A stretch of DNA of 27,114 nt. It comes from PVC group bacterium. GTDB lineage: Bacteria > Verrucomicrobiota > Kiritimatiellia > UBA8416 > PXDI01. The position numbers and the translations under genes were made by a program. Position 1 is the first letter of the stretch. Each line of letters opens with the position of its first letter. The notes beneath the pieces were generated by a model that saw only the letters and a list, made by a program, of their open reading frames with translations, made no database searches and was not told the origin of the DNA. The stretch covers positions 1 to 27,114 of the forward strand of contig PXDI01000402.1 in assembly GCA_003565095.1 (NCBI GenBank), in the 5' to 3' direction. This document shows, in pieces, positions 7,839-15,535 of this stretch.

Positions 7839-9943
7839 TGATTCTTTTTACCCTGAGATGGCTTCGAATAATTATATCCATAATCATAATAATAGGCGTA
7901 ATCCCTGTTTAAATTAATGCAGTTTAGCACTACCCCCAGAAGATTTACCCCGAGATTCTGCAACAATAGCTTGGCACGCTTCGAGACCATCCGCGGATAG
8001 CGCAGATGCTGGATCACCAGAATCACTCCATCAGTCTCGCGCACCAATAAAGCCGTATCACTTACCCCCATAACCGGCGGTGTGTCTACTATCACCATGT
8101 CATAGCGCCGCTTGAGCTCCGCGATGGTATCACGGATTCTGTGCCCTTCCAGCGCCCCGTGCAAAGTTCTTTTTGAACTGCCGCTCAGCAGCAGATCCGG
8201 CCCGCCATCAATTTTCTTTACAACATCATCAATATTACATTCACCACGCAAAACATCACTCAAGCCGCCCTCATTCGAAAAACCCGCCATCTCACCCTGA
8301 CGCGGACGGTGCAGGTCTGCATCCACCAGAACAACCTTGTCCCCCATCGTCGAACAGATCCACGCAAGATTGAACGCCGTCAGAGATTTCCCCTCACCGA
8401 CACTGCCGCTGGTAACCGCCAGGGCTCTGGCATCCTTGCCTCGGCTCGATATCTGTAGATTGGCCCGTAGCATACGGTAGGCCTCAGCCGCGGCATGCTG
8501 CCCTGCCTCAGCATTCATCGGTTTGACACGCTGGGGAATCGCACCAATAACTGAAACCCCCATATGCTTCTCAATGTCATCAACCGTTTTCAGAGAAGTG
8601 TCAAGATACTCCACAAAAAACGCCATACCAAAGCCGCCCAGCAGACCCAGCATAACACTCAACATAATGTTCATCACAATATTGGGACTGACCGGTGCAT
8701 CCAGATTGGCCGGACGGGCTTCTTCAATGATATCAACTGTGGTCCGCGGAATTCTCAATTCAATGCGCTCCTGTAAATGACGCATTTCCAGTGCATCGCG
8801 AATCCGCTTTAAACGGGCCAACTCATCACGCGCCTGTTCAAACTTACGGTATCCGGTGCCCTCACGCATGCGCTCAAGAGAGCGCCGCTCTTCGATCATC
8901 GCCGCAATCGCATTATATTTAGCCTGCGCCGCCTTATACTCAGCCTCGACACCGGTACGTAAGCCGCGCAGCGCCTCCTGTATCTTGGCACTCAATTCAT
9001 TCACCGTGGCACGGACACGGACAACATCCGGATGGTTAGGACCAAGGGCCATCTCATTCAACCGGCTCATTTCAATCTCAGCCCGGCGCTTTGAGTCAAC
9101 CAGCGCACTTAAAGCCGGATCACCGACAATGTATGGCGCGGCATCCACCAGTAATTCCTGCGACAAGCCCTGCACACTTTCAAAGAGCGCCCGCTTGCCT
9201 TCAAGCTCAATTCTTAATTGGACAAACTGCCCTTCCAGTTGCGCCAGACCCAGTTTTTCAAGCGACCCCCCCGTCCCGGCAAACGGAACAATATCAATGC
9301 TGTATTCCTGCCGGATACTGTCAACCAAATCCTCGGCTTCCGCAACGCGCGCATTGTGTTCATCAAGCGTAGCCTGCAGCGCCTTTAAAGCCGTCTCAAC
9401 CTGCTCACGGTTGCGCCGCATGCTTTGTGCACGGTAAACCACCGCAATCGTATTGGCAATTTCAGCAACATCACGATGCACACTGGCTTGGGGCTCATCC
9501 ATATACACGTTGATTTCAATCAAATTCGTGTCGCGAAACTGCTGGACTTTGATTCTTCTTTCGAGCAGCCGGGCAGTGCGCATCATAATCTGATCGGGCG
9601 GCAGCGTGTCATAGCCGTAGGCAACCGCCCAACGCTCCGCCAAACCTGTGCGCCTGACGGTCTCTTCGATAACCGGGGCGGATTGGATAATCTCAAACTG
9701 CGTGCGCAGAAAGAAGGGATCATATTGCCGATGCTGGCTTTCACGCGAGAAAACCGCCACATCAGGCCGCTCCTCACGTACAGCCACAACCGTGGAAGCC
9801 ATATATACCCGCGGACGGGTAAAGGTAACCAGCACACCGGCCAGCACCACTACCAGAAATACCGCAACAACCAGTTCCTTGCGCGACTGTACAACCCGCC
9901 AGTAATCCAAAAAATGCAGGTTTTCATCGTTAGGTTCATTCAT
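7835..9943 (-). CDS. Wzc-like polysaccharide co-polymerase with C-terminal BY-kinase
   Basis: This 702-residue inner-membrane protein should control chain length and export of a surface polysaccharide through cycles of tyrosine autophosphorylation. Two membrane segments (about 24-41 and 425-445) bracket a periplasmic Wzz domain with coiled coil (roughly 180-385). The cytoplasmic part is a P-loop BY-kinase: Walker A GSVGEGKS at 513-520, Walker A' DADLHRP at 541-547, Walker B VIVDTPP at 617-623. Seven tyrosines cluster at residues 682-692 just before the end, the expected autophosphorylation tail. The fused arrangement is that of Wzc/EpsB-type proteins. The gene lies 44 nt after the beta-barrel gene and overlaps the Wza-like gene by 4 nt, so kinase and channel are made together. 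Confidence 0.93.
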   Translation of the reverse strand: MNEPNDENLHFLDYWRVVQSRKELVVAVFLVVVLAGVLVTFTRPRVYMASTVVAVREERPDVAVFSRESQHRQYDPFFLRTQFEIIQSAPVIEETVRRTGLAERWAVAYGYDTLPPDQIMMRTARLLERRIKVQQFRDTNLIEINVYMDEPQASVHRDVAEIANTIAVVYRAQSMRRNREQVETALKALQATLDEHNARVAEAEDLVDSIRQEYSIDIVPFAGTGGSLEKLGLAQLEGQFVQLRIELEGKRALFESVQGLSQELLVDAAPYIVGDPALSALVDSKRRAEIEMSRLNEMALGPNHPDVVRVRATVNELSAKIQEALRGLRTGVEAEYKAAQAKYNAIAAMIEERRSLERMREGTGYRKFEQARDELARLKRIRDALEMRHLQERIELRIPRTTVDIIEEARPANLDAPVSPNIVMNIMLSVMLGLLGGFGMAFFVEYLDTSLKTVDDIEKHMGVSVIGAIPQRVKPMNAEAGQHAAAEAYRMLRANLQISSRGKDARALAVTSGSVGEGKSLTAFNLAWICSTMGDKVVLVDADLHRPRQGEMAGFSNEGGLSDVLRGECNIDDVVKKIDGGPDLLLSGSSKRTLHGALEGHRIRDTIAELKRRYDMVIVDTPPVMGVSDTALLVRETDGVILVIQHLRYPRMVSKRAKLLLQNLGVNLLGVVLNCINLNRDYAYYYDYGYNYSKPSQGKKNQ

Positions 9944-9987
9944 AAATCAAGTCCCCGCCGGAAATGCCGAACGCATCAGAATGGATG

Positions 9988-11184
9988 TCAAAACGCATGT
10001 GTTAGATATAGCGCAGTCGTGTTTCGGGTGAATGTCTCGTCAACATCAGAATCTACGTCTTCATATTGCTGACTGATCGTCATTGAAACCCGGTTGTTGA
10101 AAGAATAAGTAACCGCCGCCCGCGCCAGCCAAGTGGTTTTCTCTCCATCCTCTTCCGGCAAACGAGCACGGGCAGGCACCTTGTCAATCTCGTATTCATC
10201 AAGACGGTACTCCCCGAAAATATTCAGATGCCAGCGCGCCAAACTCTTCCAATCCAGAGCCAGATTTATATGGGAATGCTGCTGCGAAGCGTACGGAAAA
10301 GTGTAACCGTTCCAGATTGAACGGTTCAACTGCATTGTCAATTGCGTGTCAGGGCCGAAGTTCATTATCGCGGCAAGATTGAAATACGGCGAAGTGGCAG
10401 AATCTATTTCATCATCCCGATAGTCAGCAGACTGAACACCGGCTCGCCCTTCAACTCGCAGATTAGTGCCCATACGGTGATCTATCACGCCAAGATAACT
10501 GATTGTATTGAATGATCGATCCACCCCGTTGATTGACTCGCGCCTGAAATCATCATATCCAAGCACCCCGCTGATCGCGGTATCACGCGCGATGCGATGA
10601 CGAAGACGCATTGCAAATGAAGCCTGATTATCATCAGCAAAATCCGCCACCGCACTTTCACTGTAACGCTTTAACATATAACTCAGATTTAATCCGACAC
10701 CTGTACGACGCGTGAACTGCATAAACCAGTCACCTTCAACATCATTCCTGATATAACTGCTGTCACGGCGTATCTCACTACCTCCTTCAGTTACCGCAGG
10801 ATCGTCTGTATAGGTAAACCATTCGCGCAATTTGATGGTCTGGCGCGGCGTCGGCTTGTTCTCTAATGAAAAGCCAAGATCATGCAGCAGCTCAGTATCA
10901 TTCTGAATGGGACTTGGATCACTGCGATACCGTAATGACGGCTGATAATAGTAGTGCAGATTCAAGCTGCCGGCTAAAGCCGATCCGTCCAATCTGGGCT
11001 TGAAAAAGATATCTGTATTGCTTTCCGCCTCAGAAACAGCATCGCGGTTATCAGTAATTTCCGCCCCTACTGACAAAGTAAAACGTAACGGTTGATGCCG
11101 CTCTGTCACATCAGCAGCCGACCGCCCGACCGTAAACAAAACACATACAAAAACAGGCAATACCCTTTTACAAAAAACAACCAT
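9988..11184 (-). CDS. Outer-membrane beta-barrel protein, first gene of the export operon
   Basis: I start this at 11184, giving 398 residues with a clean signal peptide (MVVFCKRVLPVFVCVLFTVG, likely cut after SAA near residue 24). An in-frame ATG at 11268 would put 28 extra residues before the signal and would lie inside the promoter -35. The mature part is a run of alternating short amphipathic strands, such as FTLSVGAEITDN, LNLHYYYQPSLRYRS, GVGLNLSYMLKRY and WHLNIFGEYRLDEYE. It ends with LYLTHAF, the terminal aromatic residue recognised by the BAM machinery. Barrels of this style accompany Wzc/Wza genes in exopolysaccharide loci, including exosortase-linked ones, so a role in polysaccharide secretion or outer-membrane anchoring is inferred. 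No enzymatic motif is visible. A GGGG-rich ribosome site sits about 11 nt upstream. Confidence 0.82.
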   Translation of the reverse strand: MVVFCKRVLPVFVCVLFTVGRSAADVTERHQPLRFTLSVGAEITDNRDAVSEAESNTDIFFKPRLDGSALAGSLNLHYYYQPSLRYRSDPSPIQNDTELLHDLGFSLENKPTPRQTIKLREWFTYTDDPAVTEGGSEIRRDSSYIRNDVEGDWFMQFTRRTGVGLNLSYMLKRYSESAVADFADDNQASFAMRLRHRIARDTAISGVLGYDDFRRESINGVDRSFNTISYLGVIDHRMGTNLRVEGRAGVQSADYRDDEIDSATSPYFNLAAIMNFGPDTQLTMQLNRSIWNGYTFPYASQQHSHINLALDWKSLARWHLNIFGEYRLDEYEIDKVPARARLPEEDGEKTTWLARAAVTYSFNNRVSMTISQQYEDVDSDVDETFTRNTTALYLTHAF

Positions 11185-11236
11185 TTTAATACCAGCCCCT
11201 AATAAAAGACCTTGAGTCTCGAATCTATAAGTTGAA

Positions 11237-11249
11237 ATAATGCCATTAT
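11237..11249. repeat. Perfect 13-bp dyad overlapping the -10 box and start site (operator candidate)
   Basis: ATAATG-C-CATTAT has perfect 6-bp arms around one central base. It covers most of the predicted -10 box of the export operon and the bases leading to its start point, which is where a repressor would act. The arms are AT-rich and short, so chance is possible. Confidence 0.4.
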
Positions 11250-11272
11250 ATTTAACAGACGTCAACAATCAA
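11245..11272 (-). promoter_or_regulatory. Predicted sigma-70 promoter of the polysaccharide-export operon
   Basis: On the minus strand TTGATT (11272-11267) is followed after 16 nt by a perfect TATAAT (11250-11245). Transcription would begin near 11238, giving a leader of about 54 nt before the beta-barrel ATG at 11184. The -35 box matches four of six consensus positions. Location and orientation fit; no experimental support. Confidence 0.5.
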
Positions 11273-11436
11273 ACCCAGCCAAATCCTGCCAGCCCCGACC
11301 TGTGGACTCTTGTACACAAATATGTAACGTTTCCGGCAGCTAATTCCCGTTTCATATCGCGCGGGGCCCCCAACAGCCACTCAATAGCCATTTGGCATGC
11401 ATTGTGCTCAAATAAAAATATCAAATCTAAATATTG

Positions 11437-11443
11437 AAAGGAG
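11437..11443 (+). promoter_or_regulatory. Strong ribosome binding site of the MoxR gene
   Basis: AAAGGAG lies 6 nt before ATG 11450. It fixes the start of the first gene of the plus-strand operon and is the strongest Shine-Dalgarno match in the window, together with that of the giant gene. Confidence 0.8.
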
Positions 11444-11449
11444 CTCAGC

Positions 11450-12451
11450 ATGAAGCAATCCGATATTGAAGCGGCAAAAATGTTAAGTGACGCAACCTTG
11501 AAGATGAAGGAGCAAATCGGCCGGGTGATCGTCGGCCAGAGCGAGGTAATCGATCAACTGCTTACTTCCCTGTTCTGTAACGCACACTGTTTCATGGTGG
11601 GTGTTCCGGGGCTGGCCAAAACGCTGATGGTATCAACGCTGGCAAAGGTGCTGCATCTCTCTTTCAAGCGTATTCAGTTCACTCCGGATCTAATGCCATC
11701 AGATATCACCGGTACGGATGTGATGCAGGAGAACCCCGAAACCGGCCACCGCGAATTTGCATTTAACGCCGGACCGATCTTCGCGAACATGATCCTGGCT
11801 GATGAAATAAACCGCACTCCCCCGAAAACCCAGGCCGCACTGCTGGAAGCCATGCAGGAACGCCAAGTCACTTGCGGACGCCAGACCTACCTGCTGGAAA
11901 GACCTTTCTTTGTGCTGGCAACCCAGAATCCGATCGAGCAGGAGGGTACCTATCCCCTGCCGGAAGCACAGCTCGACCGCTTTATGTTCAATATCATGGT
12001 CAATTACCCCTCTCGCGATGAAGAACTGGAAATCTACCGCACTACCACAGTCCCGCAGGATGCCGATATTGAACCAGTGCTCACCGCCGAGGAAATTATC
12101 GCATTACAAGGCATTGTCCGCCGTGTGCCGGTCGGCGACCATGTCTTCGAATATGCCGCCGACCTCGTGCGCCGCACCCGCCCGACGGATCAGTCGTCAC
12201 CGGAGTTTATCCGCAACTGGCTGGATGTCGGTGCCGGACCGCGTGCCGGACAGAACCTGATTCTGGGCGCCAAGGCAAGCGCTCTGATGAACGGACGTTT
12301 TTATGCAACGTGTGACGATGTTGAAAGCCTGGCGCTGCCCGTGCTGCGACATCGCATTATCACCAATTTCACCGCGGAATCTGAAGGGGTCTCCAGTGAT
12401 AAAATCATCGCACGCCTGCTGGAAGAAACCCCGCAGCCTGAAGAAAAATAG
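11450..12451 (+). CDS. MoxR-family AAA+ ATPase
   Basis: This 333-residue cytoplasmic ATPase belongs to the MoxR branch of AAA+ proteins, which act as chaperones for VWA-domain partners, often in envelope maturation. Walker A is GVPGLAKT at 51-58 and Walker B with its sensor stretch is MILADEINRTPPK at 114-126, followed by the family-typical QAALLEAMQE. A polar ATQNPIEQEGTYPLPEAQLDRF stretch (around 161-182) carries sensor 1 and the arginine finger region. The C-terminal lid begins near residue 230. It opens the operon and lies 9 nt upstream of the DUF58 gene, the usual MoxR partner. Length and motifs are complete. Confidence 0.95.
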   Translation: MKQSDIEAAKMLSDATLKMKEQIGRVIVGQSEVIDQLLTSLFCNAHCFMVGVPGLAKTLMVSTLAKVLHLSFKRIQFTPDLMPSDITGTDVMQENPETGHREFAFNAGPIFANMILADEINRTPPKTQAALLEAMQERQVTCGRQTYLLERPFFVLATQNPIEQEGTYPLPEAQLDRFMFNIMVNYPSRDEELEIYRTTTVPQDADIEPVLTAEEIIALQGIVRRVPVGDHVFEYAADLVRRTRPTDQSSPEFIRNWLDVGAGPRAGQNLILGAKASALMNGRFYATCDDVESLALPVLRHRIITNFTAESEGVSSDKIIARLLEETPQPEEK

Positions 12452-12460
12452 GAGTATCTG

Positions 12461-13369
12461 ATGCCATTAGGGGCTTTTGAGACCGGTCATGCCAGACGCC
12501 TGGATGCCCGCACCCTGGCGGCTTTCAAAAGGCTGGAGCTGCTGGCACATTCCGTGGTTGAGGGTTTCGTTACCGGGCTGCATACTTCGCCATTCAAAGG
12601 CTTTGCCATAGAGTTCGACGAACACCGACAGTATGTGCCCGGTGACGATCTCAAACATCTTGACTGGAAAATTCTGGCCCGTAAAGACCGCATGTACATT
12701 AAACAGTACGAGGAGGATACTTCGCTACGGGCGTATTTTGTCCTGGATACATCCGGCTCTATGGGGTACGCCTCGGGACGCTACAGCAAACTGGATATCG
12801 GACGGATCATTACCGCAACAATGGGCTACCTGCTGCTCAACCAGATGGATGCCATCGGTTTGACCACCTGCGCCGAAAAGGTCGAACTGTTTCTGCCCGC
12901 CCGCAGTACCCGTGCCCATTACAAACGCCTGACCGATGCGCTGGCAGCCACCACTCCACGGCATGGCACGCACCTCGCAGAAACCCTGCACCAACTCGCC
13001 CTGCGCGTGAAACGGCGCGCCCTGATCATCATCATCTCGGATCTGTTTGATGACCCAAACAGCATCAGCCTCGCACTGAACCACTTTGCCCACCGCCGGC
13101 ATGAAGTAATCCTCTTCCACACACTCGACCGCCGTGAACTTGACTTTGATTTTGAGGCTCCTACGCGCTTCGAACATCTCGAAGGCGATGACCAACGCGC
13201 AGTTGACCCGCGCCCGCTGCGCAAAGCCTACCTGCGCGCGTTTGAGGAGCATCGCACCATTATCCGGCGTACCTGTCACGACCGCCGGATCGATTATCAG
13301 GAAATTGTTACCGACGAACCGATTGAACGCCGTCTGGCACGCTATCTGATTCAACGCATGAAAAGGTGA
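12461..13369 (+). CDS. DUF58 / VWA-like domain protein, MoxR partner
   Basis: This 302-residue protein has the DUF58 signature EFDEHRQYVPGDDLKHLDWK (51-70) and a metal-ion-dependent adhesion site DTSGSM starting at Asp96, so it has a VWA-like fold after a short N-terminal segment. A second strand, RALIIIISDLFDD near residue 187, supplies the later MIDAS Asp. No membrane segment or signal is visible, so it is cytoplasmic or peripheral. DUF58 proteins almost always neighbour MoxR ATPases, and this one starts 9 nt after the ATPase gene with AGGAG 6 nt before its ATG. It is probably the adaptor through which the ATPase acts on the membrane VWA proteins downstream. Confidence 0.93.
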   Translation: MPLGAFETGHARRLDARTLAAFKRLELLAHSVVEGFVTGLHTSPFKGFAIEFDEHRQYVPGDDLKHLDWKILARKDRMYIKQYEEDTSLRAYFVLDTSGSMGYASGRYSKLDIGRIITATMGYLLLNQMDAIGLTTCAEKVELFLPARSTRAHYKRLTDALAATTPRHGTHLAETLHQLALRVKRRALIIIISDLFDDPNSISLALNHFAHRRHEVILFHTLDRRELDFDFEAPTRFEHLEGDDQRAVDPRPLRKAYLRAFEEHRTIIRRTCHDRRIDYQEIVTDEPIERRLARYLIQRMKR

Positions 13370-13375
13370 TTTGTA

Positions 13376-15535
13376 ATGGTATTTCTGGCTCCATGGCTGC
13401 TGCTGGGCACTCTGCTGGGTGCTCTGCCGGTCATTATACACCTCCTGAACAAGCCGCGTTACCGCCGCGAAGAATGGGGTGCAATGCGTTTTCTGCAAGC
13501 AGCCATTATCCGCCGCAGCCGCACAATCCGCATCCAGCACCTGCTGCTGATGCTGCTGCGCGCACTGGTGCTGGTTTGCTTTGCGCTGGCACTGGCGCGC
13601 CCGGTAATGCGTGCGGCCAATATCGGAGCCGGCGGCCAGCCGACAACACATGTACTGATCTTTGACGGATCGTATTCAATGCGGCAGGGTGAGCACCGCC
13701 AAAACGCATTTCTACGGGCAAAAAACAGCGCCTTGGAAATTATTGATGAAATCCGCGAGCAGGATAATGCAATCCTGATCTGGGCCGGAAACAAACCGCG
13801 CGCCATCACCCCGCGCGCGGTTTACAACCGCGCCGAGCTGCGCCGGATGGTTGAACAACTTGAACCCGGTTGGGAAAGCGCCGATATTCCACGCGCTATC
13901 GAATACTCCACATGGATGCTGCAGTCTTCAACGCTGCCGCGCCACCGCATTACGGTACTTTCCGACGGCAGGCACGGCACGTGGCCTATCGATGACACGG
14001 ATGTATGGATTGATATGCGCACAGCATACGATGCACACCGCCTGCCGCTGAATATCTACGGACTGCTCCAGCCGCCGGAGAGACCGGTGCGCAATATGGC
14101 TGTCAGCGCATTGCGCGCCCGCTATCCGCTGCTTGATATTCACCGCGAGGCACCTTTCGTAGTTGAAATCGATAACTATTCCGGAGAAGAAAATGCCGCG
14201 GAACTGGTGATTAATGTGAATAATGAACAGGTCGAAACCCGGCCGCTGACATTGCGTGAAGGCCGTCATACCGAAACCTTTACGCATCTTTTTGAAACGG
14301 CCGGATCGCATGCCGTCACGGTAACACTGCTGGATGACGATCTGCCGGTTGATAACCGCCGCACTGTTGCCGTCGAAGTGCTTGAACGAATTCCGGTGCT
14401 GCTGGTGGAAGGCCGCAGCGGCCGCGATCCGTTTGAGTCCGACGGGATACTGCTGAGCTGGGCGCTGGAAGCCGGAGCGGGCGAAGGCAATGACGGCCTT
14501 TTTTCCGTGGAAGTGCGCCACGCCGCCGATTTTGGCAGCATGACCGCCGCTGATCTGATGAATTACAAATGCATCATCATGGCGAATGTCCGTTCGGTCT
14601 CGGCGGAGAGCAGCCGGATTCTGGATCAATATGTACGCGACGGCGGCGGACTGCTGATCGGACTCGGAACGGAATTTGATGCGCTGGCGTGGAACCGCCT
14701 CGAACGCGGCAGGGAAGGCATGCTGCCGGCAAACATCAATGAGCGGCGCGATGCTGACGGACGGCCGTGGCGGCCGGTATTCCCCGCCGGCCTGGCCCTT
14801 GATGCACTCGGGCTTTTTGATATATCCCGCACCCGCACGCTGGGCGATGTGCGGGTGGAATCACATTATGCGGTTAGTCCGGTTGAGGGCGCGCTCACCG
14901 CGGGCGTCGTTGATGATGCACCGCTCCTGCTGGTGAAAAAACATCATGAAGGTGCGGTTGCCTTGTGGACAACCTCGTTGGGTCTGGAATGGTGCAATCT
15001 GGCCGCTGTGCCGGACTATGTTCCGCTTATGCAGAATCTGGTTTTCTACCTCTCCAGCAGCGTTGTGCCTCCCATCAACATTCAGCAGGGTGAAACGCTG
15101 GTTTATTCATGGTCGCGGGCGGCCGCACTTGATGCGTCCGTAACAAACTCCCCCGCCCCGCCCAGGATCTGCACTCTGACTCTTCCTGACGGACGCACCG
15201 AAGAACTCACAATGACCACCCGCATGGGCGAACATCTCGCTTTCTGGGGCGAAACACTCCAGCCCGGAGTCTACCGCGTCAGCGCCGAAGGTGTTCCGGA
15301 CCGTATTTACGCCGTAAACCTGCCGCGCGATGCCGCCAATTTGCAGCCGGTTGAAATTACGGGCGACAGCATGGATCTGGAACACGCCCCGGTCAAACTT
15401 ACCGGCAGTGGTGATGCACTGCGCCAGGCCATCCGTGATGAAACCGGTGTACGCGATATCGGCATACTGCTGGCATTGCTGGCGCTGGCATTTCTGCTTG
15501 GTGAAATGATACTGGCATGGAGGACCGCCGGATGA
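13376..15535 (+). CDS. BatA-like membrane protein with VWA and degenerate GATase1-like domains
   Basis: The 719-residue product begins with the BatA N-terminal double-membrane domain: hydrophobic residues 2-21, then the family motif HLLNKPRYRREEWGAMRFL, then a second segment about 54-76. A VWA domain follows with MIDAS DGSYS at Asp97. Residues ~250-345 form a CARDB-like beta domain (FVVEIDNYSGEENAAELVIN). Around 395-445 is a glutamine-amidotransferase-like Rossmann segment (NYKCIIMANV, then VRDGGGLLIGLGTEFD) without the catalytic Cys elbow. A final membrane segment (about 696-714) precedes AWRTAG. It starts 6 nt after the DUF58 gene and its stop overlaps the next start by ATGA. The domain order matches MoxR-associated aerotolerance-type (Bat) loci. 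It probably presents the VWA domain to the periplasm or at the membrane face; the substrate is unknown. Confidence 0.88.
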   Translation: MVFLAPWLLLGTLLGALPVIIHLLNKPRYRREEWGAMRFLQAAIIRRSRTIRIQHLLLMLLRALVLVCFALALARPVMRAANIGAGGQPTTHVLIFDGSYSMRQGEHRQNAFLRAKNSALEIIDEIREQDNAILIWAGNKPRAITPRAVYNRAELRRMVEQLEPGWESADIPRAIEYSTWMLQSSTLPRHRITVLSDGRHGTWPIDDTDVWIDMRTAYDAHRLPLNIYGLLQPPERPVRNMAVSALRARYPLLDIHREAPFVVEIDNYSGEENAAELVINVNNEQVETRPLTLREGRHTETFTHLFETAGSHAVTVTLLDDDLPVDNRRTVAVEVLERIPVLLVEGRSGRDPFESDGILLSWALEAGAGEGNDGLFSVEVRHAADFGSMTAADLMNYKCIIMANVRSVSAESSRILDQYVRDGGGLLIGLGTEFDALAWNRLERGREGMLPANINERRDADGRPWRPVFPAGLALDALGLFDISRTRTLGDVRVESHYAVSPVEGALTAGVVDDAPLLLVKKHHEGAVALWTTSLGLEWCNLAAVPDYVPLMQNLVFYLSSSVVPPINIQQGETLVYSWSRAAALDASVTNSPAPPRICTLTLPDGRTEELTMTTRMGEHLAFWGETLQPGVYRVSAEGVPDRIYAVNLPRDAANLQPVEITGDSMDLEHAPVKLTGSGDALRQAIRDETGVRDIGILLALLALAFLLGEMILAWRTAG
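15519..15523 (+). promoter_or_regulatory. Ribosome binding site fixing the start of the second VWA gene
   Basis: GGAGG lies 8 nt before ATG 15532, which overlaps the upstream stop as ATGA. An alternative ATG at 15517 sits immediately on this site and lacks its own, so the 15532 start is preferred. Confidence 0.75.

Larger units (their letters stand above)
11185..11449. other. Divergent intergenic region between the export operon and the MoxR operon
   Basis: These 265 bp are the only sizeable non-coding stretch. They are AT-richer than the flanking genes and must hold the promoters of two divergent operons. For the minus strand I see a good -35/-10 pair and an overlapping dyad, listed separately. 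For the plus strand the best I can find is TTGGCA at 11392-11397 followed by TAAAAA at 11413-11418 with a short 15-nt spacer, which is weak and unproven. A GGGGCCCC palindrome lies near 11363-11370. Short frames can be drawn through the region but have no ribosome site or recognisable product. Confidence 0.7.

Noticed and set aside
11363..11370. GGGGCCCC palindrome as a terminator stem
   Set aside because: There is no loop and no T-run following, and it lies in a region where promoters, not transcript ends, are expected.
11240..11437. 65-codon plus-strand frame in the divergent intergenic region
   Set aside because: No ribosome binding site, it overlaps the predicted promoter elements of the opposite operon, and the product resembles nothing I know.
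12725..13651. 308-codon minus-strand frame across the DUF58 and BatA-like genes
   Set aside because: It is antisense to two well-supported genes with clear motifs and crosses their boundary; no ribosome site and no recognisable protein features.
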